Notes under the pieces: model-generated
What the model was told of the DNA's origin: nothing
The model's input: only the letters and a program-made list of their open reading frames with translations
Databases searched by the model: none
Part shown: piece after piece, positions 8,645 to 16,461 of the stretch
How the letters are laid out: every line of letters starts with the position of its first letter
Numbering within the stretch: position 1 is the stretch's first letter
Assembly (NCBI RefSeq): GCF_000425585.1
Contig: NZ_KE384398.1
Span: 214,416 to 278,415 of the forward strand
Direction: 5' to 3'
Source: Terrimonas ferruginea DSM 30193
GTDB taxonomy: Bacteria; Bacteroidota; Bacteroidia; Chitinophagales; Chitinophagaceae
Length of the DNA stretch: 64,000 nt
Program-made: the position numbers and the translations under genes

Positions 8645-8958
8645 AAAGTACGGGGGATTTAGAGCGAGTGATTCAGTAAGTATCACTCATGGATTAAAGC
8701 ATTGTGTACGGATCATTCGTGAAAAACTTTCATGGTTAGCGGTTTGGTTGTGTCAGCTGTCCGTCGGTTGGTAAATGGTTGATCTGAAGAAACTGGTCCG
8801 CGCTGAAGATGCAGCAATCCCCACAGATACGCATCCACCGCAAGCGGTGGTTTTAAAAAAATGAACTTTTTTATGCTGAATTATTCTCATTGCAGCTGAT
8901 TAGTTTGGTTAAGGAAAATAACTACCCGTTTGCCTGATACGGTACATCAGACATTACG

Positions 8959-9111
8959 ATGAATGTTTATCCGTCGCGTAAATACGCGCGGAACTTTTAC
9001 TATGTGGTGGCGGATTGGAAACATCTTCTGCCGACAGCTGCAGAAATCATTTCCGGCGCAGGAGCAATAAAAAAATACAACAGGAAATGGCTTTGGTTTG
9101 GTCCTGTGTAA
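8959..9111 (+). CDS. Possible small hypothetical protein (50 aa)
   Basis: An ATG at 8959 opens a 50-codon frame (MNVYPSRKYARNFYYVVADW then HLLPTAAEIIS), ending WLWFGPV. The composition is protein-like, with basic and aromatic residues, but there is no ribosome-binding site, no promoter and no family I recognise. It stands alone on the plus strand inside a 702-bp gap. It may be chance. Confidence 0.2.
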   Translation: MNVYPSRKYARNFYYVVADWKHLLPTAAEIISGAGAIKKYNRKWLWFGPV

Positions 9112-9283
9112 ATGCTCTTGCCGATACTACAAACACTGGCTTCTCATATAAGTAGTAGTAGTTGTGGAAATTGGCAAGCGATGCTTAACCAATTGTATAT
9201 TTTAAAATTAGCGTCATACCCTCAAACGGCCAATAAGTGTTAAGTAGTAATTAGGAGATTCTAATATGCAGCCTTATTGTATT

Positions 9284-9312
9284 AAAAAAAATTACCGCAT
9301 ATAAGCGGTAAT
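9284..9312 (-). terminator. Rho-independent terminator of the export operon
   Basis: ATTACCGC (9291-9298) pairs with GCGGTAAT (9305-9312). On the minus strand the stem is followed by seven or eight T (complement of 9284-9291). It starts 35 nt beyond the stop of the TolC-like gene and ends the tetR-ABC-hlyD-tolC operon. Confidence 0.85.
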
Positions 9313-9346
9313 CATTAAGCAGATAAGGAGATAACAAACGGTCTGT

Positions 9347-10747
9347 TTAAAAATTTTCATTTAACCATTTGAGCTGGTTATAGCTGTTTAGAAATTTCAA
9401 GCGAAGATCGAGCAGTTTCTGCTCGGCTTCGAGTAATTTATTTTCGCGTGAGTTGATCAGAAACATCGAGCTCTCGCCGTTTCGAAACAGGGTTTCCTCT
9501 GCATTCAGCAATTTGCGGTAGTTACCAATGTTCTGTTGTGCGATATCGATCTGTCGTTTATAGTTAAGTACTTCATTTCGCGTTGCGGTAATTTTTGCTG
9601 TTAACTCCTGCTGCTTATAATTAGCATCCAGCCTGTTTTGCCTGATTTTCACTTTCGCTATTTCATAACCGGCCCTCGCCTGTCGCAGAAATAACGGAAT
9701 TTCCAGCTTCAATCCATACTGATAGTTATCGGTGAACAGCGGAAAATAAGCAGCGCGATAATTTTCTTTATTAAAAAAATTATAGGTGAAGTCCAGCTTG
9801 GGCAGAAAACTTTGAAACTTCAACCTGCGCTCACTCTCCAGGATGTTTTGCTTTTGAAAATAATATTGCAGCGCCGCGTGCTGGGTAATGGTTTGATTTT
9901 CGATCTGGAGCAACATGGCTGAATAATCATCATAGGCCTTGCTGCCGGTAATTTTATCAACAGGTATAATCATTGAGCTGATATCGTAGGGCTGTTGGTC
10001 TTCTTTCCACAGGAATAAAGACAACTCCTGCGTAGCTTTTACAAACTTCAGGTAGGCATCTTCCATCTGCAGTTCAAAACTTTGCAATTGCGACAATGCT
10101 TCGGTGGTGTCGATGGCGGCACGCTCGCCGTACTCATAGGTTTTGCGTATGAATTGTAAACGTTGCTGGTTGATGGAGAAGGTCTGCCTTTGTAATTGAT
10201 AAGCATCATAACATTTCACCCATTCCCAATAAGCATTATCGGCATCAAGTAGCAGTTGGTTGGTGAGCAGGCGTTGTTCCACCTCCGTCATCTGCAGGCC
10301 GAACCTCGCCTGGTCGAGCAATGCCCTCCTTCTGTCGTACAATAAGTTTTTGGCAAGCGGCAACGTGATACCGAATTGATACAAACCTCCCCTTGTATCG
10401 CTGTTGTTGAGTTTATCGCCTTCCAGGTTGGTATAGTTGCCATTGAGCTCGATGCCGTACCAGGTAGGTATACCGAGACCGATATTTTTTTCTTCGTAAT
10501 AATTGAGTGCGTCGATTGTCTTCGATCCTGTTTTTGCCTGGAGCATAGGATCAAATTCGCCACGGGCCGCTTGTATTTCCGCCGTCGCTATTTGTGTCTG
10601 CAAACGGTAGCGGAAGGCCAGCGGGTGATAATTCTTTACGATGGCCAGGAACTCATTGTGCGCCAGGCGCAAGGTATCCTGAGCCGTGACAATATGACTA
10701 ACCAGCAGCAGTAGCAGGAGCAAGCTGCCTTTATTTAGATTTTTCAT
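9347..10747 (-). CDS. TolC family outer-membrane efflux protein
   Basis: 466 residues from the ATG at 10747 (MKNLNKGSLLLLLLLVSHIV, a signal peptide ending in TAQ). An upstream in-frame ATG at 10837 lies deep in the hlyD gene and has no signal, so it is rejected. The body is long and helical, with the two-fold OEP pattern (QARFGLQMTEVEQRLLTNQ; REVLNYKRQIDIAQQNIGNYRKLL-like repeats) and ends SYNQLKWLNENF. It should form the trimeric outer-membrane channel for the ABC/HlyD pair encoded just upstream. The start overlaps the hlyD stop by 17 nt, pointing to translational coupling. Transcription ends at the terminator near 9300. Confidence 0.88.
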   Translation of the reverse strand: MKNLNKGSLLLLLLLVSHIVTAQDTLRLAHNEFLAIVKNYHPLAFRYRLQTQIATAEIQAARGEFDPMLQAKTGSKTIDALNYYEEKNIGLGIPTWYGIELNGNYTNLEGDKLNNSDTRGGLYQFGITLPLAKNLLYDRRRALLDQARFGLQMTEVEQRLLTNQLLLDADNAYWEWVKCYDAYQLQRQTFSINQQRLQFIRKTYEYGERAAIDTTEALSQLQSFELQMEDAYLKFVKATQELSLFLWKEDQQPYDISSMIIPVDKITGSKAYDDYSAMLLQIENQTITQHAALQYYFQKQNILESERRLKFQSFLPKLDFTYNFFNKENYRAAYFPLFTDNYQYGLKLEIPLFLRQARAGYEIAKVKIRQNRLDANYKQQELTAKITATRNEVLNYKRQIDIAQQNIGNYRKLLNAEETLFRNGESSMFLINSRENKLLEAEQKLLDLRLKFLNSYNQLKWLNENF

Positions 10748-12047
10748 TGCCTGAACCGGATTTATCAGTGGACACGGTGTAATAATCGGGAGGGAATCCG
10801 TTGATATTTCTCCATAACTCGTACCATACCGGCACATCGTTGAGAATGGCGATGGCCTGCACGCCTGCGCCCATTTTTATCTGGGGCGGCCAGGGCTTCT
10901 TGCCTTTTTCTTCCACCACCAAAGCTTTGAAAAGTCCGTTTGTTGTGATGTTACTTTCCACCGCTATTACTTTGCCGGCGAAGATGCCGTAGCTGGTGTT
11001 GGGCCATCCGGAAAAAACGATGGCGGGAAATCCGTCGAACACGCACATCACTTTCTGACCGGGTTTCACCAATGGCAGATCAACGGGTTTGATAAAGATT
11101 TCCACCGCATAGTTCACATGTGCCGGCACGATGGAACCAATACTTTCGCCGTCTTTTAAAATTTCACCTATGCCTGCTTTGTTGAGCTGCACCACCTGTC
11201 CGTCCTGTGATGCGATTACAAAATAAAGTCCCTGACGTATCTTATAATTGGTCATCTGGTTTTCCAACTTCACAATATCGCCGGTGCTGCTTTCGATCTG
11301 GCCCATACTCTGGAACCGTTCACCCTGTATTTTGCTGAGCTTTTCTGTATAGTCCTGCACCGTGGCATTTTGCTCGAGGTTCACGGTGATGAGCTCCTGT
11401 TGTGTTTGTGCCAATTTGTTTTCGGCAGCGGTCTTTTTGGCCAGGGCGTTCTGATATGAAACGCTTCTTTGCTGAAACTGTGTCAATGAAACCAATCCTT
11501 CGTCGTACATTTTTTTCTGGCGCTCGTATTGATCGCCGGATAATTTCAGCTCATTGGTTGCCGCTTCCAGTTCTGCCTGTTCTGCAGCGAGTTTATTATT
11601 AAGCTGGCCGAGTTTCACTTTCAATTGCTGTAATTTCAACTCCCTTGAGCTGTTCAATGCAGCGAGCTGTGCTTCGGTGGTACCTACTTTAGCTTCGTAA
11701 TAATTCCTGACACCTTTTTTTGCGTCAACCTGTTGCTGTGTCCGGTCTACCAGCATCGGGTCCATATAATCTTCTTTTACTTCCGTGAGTTGTACAATGG
11801 TATCTCCCTTCTTCACGAAATCTCCGTTTTTCACATACCACCGGACGATGCGGCCGGGGATGGGTGAATTCAATTGTTGGGGTCGTTGCTCCTGGTATAA
11901 AGTGGTTACGGTGCCTTTGGCCTTTACATTCTGCGTCCAGGGCAGGAATAAAATGACCACACCCACGGCAAGGAAAAAATAAAACCAGCGTTTCACCCGT
12001 GAGCCGCGGTGTACGTGGTAAATGTTTTCAAATGATTGGAGTTTCAT
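10731..12047 (-). CDS. HlyD family periplasmic adaptor (membrane fusion protein)
   Basis: 438 residues: a short cytoplasmic N-terminus, one membrane span at about residues 21-37 (WFYFFLAVGVVILFLPW), and a biotinyl-lipoyl half (PGRIVRWYVKNGDFVKKGDTIVQL). A long coiled-coil hairpin (about residues 90-240) follows, then the second lipoyl half (GQVVQLNKAGIGEILKDGESIG) and a beta-barrel domain. It would bridge the ABC transporter and the TolC-like channel in the periplasm. It lies 47 bp after the ABC gene and overlaps the tolC-type gene, so all three are one operon. Family and role are firm; the substrate is unknown. Confidence 0.9.
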   Translation of the reverse strand: MKLQSFENIYHVHRGSRVKRWFYFFLAVGVVILFLPWTQNVKAKGTVTTLYQEQRPQQLNSPIPGRIVRWYVKNGDFVKKGDTIVQLTEVKEDYMDPMLVDRTQQQVDAKKGVRNYYEAKVGTTEAQLAALNSSRELKLQQLKVKLGQLNNKLAAEQAELEAATNELKLSGDQYERQKKMYDEGLVSLTQFQQRSVSYQNALAKKTAAENKLAQTQQELITVNLEQNATVQDYTEKLSKIQGERFQSMGQIESSTGDIVKLENQMTNYKIRQGLYFVIASQDGQVVQLNKAGIGEILKDGESIGSIVPAHVNYAVEIFIKPVDLPLVKPGQKVMCVFDGFPAIVFSGWPNTSYGIFAGKVIAVESNITTNGLFKALVVEEKGKKPWPPQIKMGAGVQAIAILNDVPVWYELWRNINGFPPDYYTVSTDKSGSGNEKSK

Positions 12048-12094
12048 ATTGTCAGCATTATAGGTGGTGATTGAAGGGGTAACTGGTTGCCGGA

Positions 12095-13765
12095 TTATTT
12101 TTCCTGTATTACTGCACCATCTTTTAAGGAGAAAATATTATCGGCGGCTTCGAGCAGTGCGGTGTTTTCGGTAACTATCACGATGGTGGTATCCTCTTTG
12201 ATCCTGTTCAGGTACCGGATCATCGCCTGCGAAAACGCTTCATTCATGCCATCGACAGGATCTTCGAGCAATAGCAACCGCTTGCGGCCAAGCATGGCTC
12301 TCAGCAGTAAAATTTTCTTTCGTGAGCTGAAGGAAAGTTCGGTATCCGTTTCGCTTAATACGGTAAGAAAGCCTCCGGTAAACTGGCTGGAAAAATCGCC
12401 GATGCCCCACTCTTCCGCCAATGCAAGTACATCCTGGGTATCGATGTTTTGCCGGCCAAGGATAATATTATCCAATAATGAGCCTTTGATCACTGTCATG
12501 TCTTTGAGGTAGATGCCTGTCATATCCCGGAAAGAAGACTTGTCAAGATTTTTCAATGGCACTTTATCGAAAAGAATACTTCCGTTGGCGGGTTCATAAA
12601 AACCGGCCATCATGTTCAGGAGAAGCGACTTGCCGGCGCCGAGTTTACCACGGATGATGGTAAGGCTGTTGGCCGGGATACTAAAATTCAGGTTACGCAG
12701 GATGGGTTTCTGATCGCTGAACTGGAACATCACTTCTTTGAAAACAACTTCTACGCCGTTATCGGAAGGATTCAATTCTATATCGGCGTTACGTTCCTCG
12801 GCCAATTCCGTTACTTTGCTCAACTTGGTCAATGACGTAATGACGTCGTAATAACTCTCCAGGCTCTTGATCAATTTCTCTACAGCGGTGAGGATGGTCA
12901 GTACCACGATCTCTGCGGCGACGAAGGCGCCGATGTTCAATTGCTGGTTGACGAGCAGGTATACGCCGATGCCCAGCATCAATAAAGTGATGAGGACTTT
13001 GAACCCTACGATGGTCCAATACTGAAACAACAACACCTTGAAATGGGAAGTACGGTGTTGCAGGTAATCGACTACGCGGTTGTCGGTGCCGGAGAGGTGT
13101 GTATTGGCGCGGGAATTGATCTTGAACGTTTTCACAGAGCCGGCAATATCTTCCAGCCACGACACGACTTCGTACTTTTTATCGCTCTCTTCGATACTGG
13201 ACTGGATACCCGAATTCATGGAAAACCGGAAAATGAGGATCACGATCATCAATACCATTCCACCAAAAACCAGGAACCAGGGGTGATAAAAAGAAAGCAA
13301 TAAAATACCAAACACGATTTGAATCAGGGCCGTTGGTATTTCCAATAATAACTTGGCAATAGCTTTCTGCAGGTTGGGCGCATCGAAAAAGCGGTTGACC
13401 AATTCGGGCAGGTAGTACTTTTTGCTGGCGGTGAGGTTGATCCGCGGGAGTTTCTCTGCAAAAGCGAGTGCATACTCTACGAAAATTTTCTGCTGGATCT
13501 TTTCAATGATCTGCATAACCCGGATTCTGAAAAAGCCGACAAGGAAGGTGCCGAGTACAACAAAGCCGATAAGGATATATAAAGAGGTGACCATGGTTGC
13601 CCCCATTACAAAACTCACGATGGCCTGGATGCCGAGGGGAATGCTCAATTGCACGAGACCGCTCAAAATGGCATAAATGTAGATATTGCCTACATCCTTT
13701 TTTTCTTTGGTAATGTACTGAAACAGCTTCCTGCTGGTGAATTGTACGTTGGTGTTTTGCGCCAC
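12095..13765 (-). CDS. ABC transporter (type I secretion-like) with degenerate ATPase domain
   Basis: 556 residues: a transmembrane domain with about six spans (residues 25-300) and a nucleotide-binding domain (about 335-556); there is no N-terminal C39 peptidase. Walker A is intact (GKLGAGKS, 373-380), but the other motifs are not. The Q-loop position reads YLKD (Lys421), the signature reads LSFSS (477-481) instead of LSGGQ, Walker B ends LLLLED (501-502) instead of DE, and the H-loop position is Glu533 (VTEN). If it works as a homodimer, both ATP sites would lack the catalytic Glu and switch His. It sits between tetR and hlyD, so it is the inner-membrane part of a tripartite exporter, perhaps nucleotide-gated rather than strongly hydrolytic. 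Confidence 0.88.
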   Translation of the reverse strand: MAQNTNVQFTSRKLFQYITKEKKDVGNIYIYAILSGLVQLSIPLGIQAIVSFVMGATMVTSLYILIGFVVLGTFLVGFFRIRVMQIIEKIQQKIFVEYALAFAEKLPRINLTASKKYYLPELVNRFFDAPNLQKAIAKLLLEIPTALIQIVFGILLLSFYHPWFLVFGGMVLMIVILIFRFSMNSGIQSSIEESDKKYEVVSWLEDIAGSVKTFKINSRANTHLSGTDNRVVDYLQHRTSHFKVLLFQYWTIVGFKVLITLLMLGIGVYLLVNQQLNIGAFVAAEIVVLTILTAVEKLIKSLESYYDVITSLTKLSKVTELAEERNADIELNPSDNGVEVVFKEVMFQFSDQKPILRNLNFSIPANSLTIIRGKLGAGKSLLLNMMAGFYEPANGSILFDKVPLKNLDKSSFRDMTGIYLKDMTVIKGSLLDNIILGRQNIDTQDVLALAEEWGIGDFSSQFTGGFLTVLSETDTELSFSSRKKILLLRAMLGRKRLLLLEDPVDGMNEAFSQAMIRYLNRIKEDTTIVIVTENTALLEAADNIFSLKDGAVIQEK

Positions 13766-13773
13766 GGTATAGG

Positions 13774-14448
13774 TTATTTAAGTACCGAGAAAGCCAGCTT
13801 GTTCAGGTAATTGAAAACATACTTACGGTGATCAAGTCTGGCGGTATTATCTGTCAGGGACGGCAGGTGCTCGCTGAAAAACTGCTGATCGTGTGCGGTT
13901 TCCAGCAGGGTACTTGCCAGGGATCTGGAATAATCAAAATCCGGATTGAGTTCAAGAATAATTTCCTGTATAAAATGGCAAAGGCTCTTCAGCGGGCTGA
14001 ATACTTTCTCCTGGTTGATTTCATCCACTTCTTTCACGAGGTAGGCTTTGCTGCTCTCTGCGATAACGATGCTGTGCAATTTTTCAAGATTATAATCCTG
14101 TACGCGGGAGACTACTTCTTCGTCGTGCATGATGATGCGCAGCATCAGCCTGAGTTTTTCAACCGGGTCAACGATCTGTTGAAGTCGCATTTTGGCCACG
14201 AACTCGAGGTAGCACCAATACCAATTGAGGATATAGGTCAGTAACTTATACTTGGAAGAAAAATAGCGGTAGATGGTAGCTTCGGTGGAATCGATTTTCT
14301 GCGCTAATTTTTTAAAAGTGAACTGTTCGAAGCCGACTTCGTGGATCAGTTCGATGGCGTTGTTGACAATAGCTTTGCCGACTTCGCTTGTTTCCGGATC
14401 TCTGAGGTAGAGGTGTTCGTTTAATTTAAACTTCAGCAAGACGTCCAT
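13774..14448 (-). CDS. TetR/AcrR family transcriptional regulator
   Basis: 224 residues. The N-terminal helix-turn-helix is at about residues 20-65 (IVNNAIELIHEVGFEQFTFK then DSTEATIYRYFSSKYKLLTYIL), the standard TetR DNA-binding pattern. The C-terminal 150 residues are helical and would bind a ligand. It is the first gene of the minus-strand export operon, 8 bp before the ABC gene, so it very likely represses its own operon. A well-spaced promoter (14491-14519) and a 13-bp inverted repeat (14529-14541) lie upstream. The inducer is unknown. Confidence 0.9.
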   Translation of the reverse strand: MDVLLKFKLNEHLYLRDPETSEVGKAIVNNAIELIHEVGFEQFTFKKLAQKIDSTEATIYRYFSSKYKLLTYILNWYWCYLEFVAKMRLQQIVDPVEKLRLMLRIIMHDEEVVSRVQDYNLEKLHSIVIAESSKAYLVKEVDEINQEKVFSPLKSLCHFIQEIILELNPDFDYSRSLASTLLETAHDQQFFSEHLPSLTDNTARLDHRKYVFNYLNKLAFSVLK

Positions 14449-14490
14449 AAAAATGTTTTTCGCAAGAAACTATGCTATTACAAGATTATG

Positions 14491-14519
14491 CAAAGCTAAT
14501 ATTTTAAAATGTTAAACAA
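14491..14519 (-). promoter_or_regulatory. Bacteroidota-type promoter of the tetR export operon
   Basis: On the minus strand a -33 TTG (complement of 14517-14519) is followed after 18 bp by TAGCTTTG (complement of 14491-14498), matching the TTG-N19-TAnnTTTG Bacteroidota consensus. The start codon is 42 nt downstream. Confidence 0.65.
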
Positions 14520-14528
14520 TTATAAATA

Positions 14529-14541
14529 ATAGTATTACTAT
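14529..14541. promoter_or_regulatory. Candidate operator for the TetR-type regulator
   Basis: ATAGTA-T-TACTAT is a perfect inverted repeat 10 bp upstream of the -33 element of the tetR promoter and 65 bp from the HipA-like gene on the other side. The position suits a TetR-family site, but AT-rich palindromes are common in such regions. Confidence 0.35.
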
Positions 14542-14605
14542 CACAAAAATGTCATTCTTTGATTTTGCAAAATTAGCTGCCCCGGGTATTAGTAGAAATT
14601 AGAAT

Positions 14606-15595
14606 ATGATTAGCAGGTGGTTAGAAAAATGGGGACATAAAATCCAGCCCTTCGGCGCAACTGACATTATTTGGCGGTTGTTCCAAGAAAGTAAGTCACC
14701 TGTTGCCGTCGGGCCACCCGGCAAAAACCCGGAATTGACAAAGGAGTATAACGAAAAGAGAAAGACGATCAGCATCAGTGGCGCACAGGAAAAGTACAGC
14801 CTGATACTTAATAAAAACGAATTAAGCCTGACTGACGTACGAGGTAGCCATATTCTGAAACCCGTGCCTGCGGAAAGGCTGGAGCGGATTGAAGACATGC
14901 CGGCCAATGAACATGTGACAATGCAGATTGCCAATCAACTCTATGGTATAAAGACAGCCGCGTGCGGGATGATCTTTTTTGACGATGGTAACCCTGCCTA
15001 CATCACGCGGCAATTCGATTACAAAACCGACGGAACCAAATACCAACTGGAAGATTTTGCCACCCTGATGGGAAAAAGCCCGGAAAGGGAAGGCACGGAC
15101 TTCAAATACAACGCATCTTATCTGGATATCGCGAACCTGATCCGTAAGTATGTTCCGGCCGCGGGTGTTGAAATGATCAACTTCTTCAGGATCGTTGTAT
15201 TCAATTATCTTTTTGCCAACGGCGATGCACACCTGAAAAATTTTACTTTGATGGAAAGTGAACAGGGTGATTACCTGCTGTCACCTGCCTATGACTTATT
15301 ATGCACGACACTGCATATTGATGACGCAGACCTCGGCCTGCATGGCGGACTTTATGAGGGTGATATGATTGAGGCACCCTATCTCAATTACGGATTTTAT
15401 ACCTATCAATCCTTTATACTATTCGCGGAAAAAATCGGTGTGCGGCAGCAACTTGCCGAAAGCATCATAGATCAATACACCAAAGCCGTATTGCCGGCTA
15501 CGGAAATGATCAGGCGTAGTTTTTTACGTACGGAAGCTAAAGAGAAATACATAGAGATACTTTGGGAAAGACACTGGCGGTTTAAATTGAGGTGA
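14606..15595 (+). CDS. HipA-like serine/threonine kinase toxin, HipT type, without partner genes
   Basis: 329 residues matching the HipA C-terminal kinase fold. The Gly-rich loop reads SISGAQEK (Ser56 and Ser58), the catalytic loop NGDAHLKNF holds Asp207 and Asn212, and the metal site is in SPAYDLL (Asp230). It lacks the roughly 100-residue N-subdomain of full HipA, as in HipT of the three-part HipBST system, where that part is a separate protein, HipS. HipA-type kinases phosphorylate aminoacyl-tRNA synthetases and stop translation. Here no hipB or hipS lies beside it: upstream is the divergent tetR and downstream a dead ssb. The SxS pair is known as the autophosphorylation site in HipT. It is either an orphan remnant or controlled from elsewhere. 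Confidence 0.82.
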   Translation: MISRWLEKWGHKIQPFGATDIIWRLFQESKSPVAVGPPGKNPELTKEYNEKRKTISISGAQEKYSLILNKNELSLTDVRGSHILKPVPAERLERIEDMPANEHVTMQIANQLYGIKTAACGMIFFDDGNPAYITRQFDYKTDGTKYQLEDFATLMGKSPEREGTDFKYNASYLDIANLIRKYVPAAGVEMINFFRIVVFNYLFANGDAHLKNFTLMESEQGDYLLSPAYDLLCTTLHIDDADLGLHGGLYEGDMIEAPYLNYGFYTYQSFILFAEKIGVRQQLAESIIDQYTKAVLPATEMIRRSFLRTEAKEKYIEILWERHWRFKLR

Positions 15596-15620
15596 GGTGT
15601 TTGATCTCATTTTCCGATTT

Positions 15621-15953
15621 TTACCGGTCCAGGCCAACAATATATTTGGCATTGATCTCGGTCATGTAGCCGGCATGTCCCACCTTGTCTTTAAACTTGG
15701 AATAGCTAATGCGGCCGTCCACCAGTACATGGCTTCCTTTGATGAAATGGTTCTTTGCATTCTCTATCAATTTTTCCCTCCACAGAATGACCGTATGCTA
15801 GGTGGTGATCATTGTCAACTTGCCATCGTCCTTTTACAGGACAGTGTCTGTTGCCAAGTTGAGTTTAGCCGTTGTACTTCCGTCACGGCGTTTCAGGATC
15901 TCCGGGTCTTTGCCTAACCAGCCGATAAGCTGGGCTTTGTTGAGGGATTTCAT
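15621..15953 (-). pseudogene. ssb: Single-stranded DNA-binding protein (ssb) pseudogene
   Basis: From the ATG at 15953 the minus strand reads MKSLNKAQLIGWLGKDPEIL, the SSB OB-fold opening. It continues in one frame to HFIKGSHVLVDGRISYSKF and GYMTEINAKYIVG, both standard SSB blocks. Two in-frame stops (after ATDTVL and after KLTMITT, just where the conserved Trp-His of SSB is expected) destroy it; no frameshift is needed. With 111 codons it is the length of the short plasmid/ICE SSBs. It marks a decayed mobile element together with the traG fragment further on. Confidence 0.85.
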
Positions 15954-16062
15954 GTGCCTTCGCTTTTGATTGAATACGAAGGTGATAGGCAGCGCGGGCG
16001 CAAGCGGTACGATACTCGTTTAGTACCGTTTCATCAAACGGATAATTTCTTACTTTAACAGT

Positions 16063-16457
16063 ATGGACCTGTCGATCAAAACTTGTCTTGAATGTGGCGA
16101 TCCTGTCGGTAAGGGTAGGGCTGAACGTAAATTTTGAAGCTTTGAATGCAAGAACAAATACCACAATAAGGAAAACTTTGCCGATAAAATGGAGACGTCA
16201 AGGATCAAGAAGATCCTTGAACGAAACCGGAAAGTGCTGAAGAGGATGTTTGCGCGTAAAGACAAGCATGAAATCGAAAAAGAGCGACTATTGAAAGTAG
16301 GTTTTAAATTTGACTATCATACACATTTTAAAGACACGAAGTTTGGCAACTATACGTATACGTTTTGTTTTGATTATGGATACCGGGCGGTGAAGGATGG
16401 ATACGGCAAAAGGACCGATTTAAAATTGTAAAGGCGTTTGACGAAAAAGAGGAATAA
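16063..16457 (+). pseudogene. Zinc-ribbon small protein pseudogene (internal TGA and C-terminal frameshift)
   Basis: The ATG at 16063 opens MDLSIKTCLECGDPVGKGRA. A TGA at 16135-16137 then interrupts ERKF-stop-SFECKNKYHN, falling exactly where the third zinc-binding Cys of the family (KFCSxxCRN) is expected. The frame resumes as KILERNRKVLKRMF, then VGFKFDYHTHF and TFCFDYGYRAV, all typical of a short Bacteroidota zinc-ribbon family that I recognise but cannot name. Near 16425 a one-base shift separates the stop at 16431 from the natural end VKAFDEKEE at 16457. The gene ends 4 nt before the PIN gene, so they may once have formed an operon. A shorter internal ORF (from 16189) might still be translated. 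Confidence 0.75.
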
Positions 16458-16461
16458 CTGA

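Larger units (their letters stand above)
8645..9346. other. 702-bp intergenic region between two minus-strand genes
   Basis: It holds the upstream region of the T9SS-cargo gene, a short perfect hairpin CCACCGC/GCGGTGG (8835-8841 with 8844-8850), a doubtful 50-codon reading frame (8959-9111) and the terminator of the tolC-type gene near 9300. I recognise nothing else in it. Confidence 0.6.

Noticed and set aside
8835-8850. CCACCGC/GCGGTGG hairpin as a plus-strand terminator
   Set aside because: Only four T follow and no plus-strand gene precedes it.
16135-16137. TGA as a selenocysteine codon in the zinc-ribbon gene
   Set aside because: It replaces a zinc-ligand Cys, which is tempting, but a second frameshift near the end shows plain decay, and no selenocysteine insertion element is apparent.
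15954-16164. Minus-strand frame with VRNYPFDETVLNEYR as a gene
   Set aside because: It overlaps the zinc-ribbon pseudogene on the other strand and continues into the ssb pseudogene in another frame; no family is recognisable.
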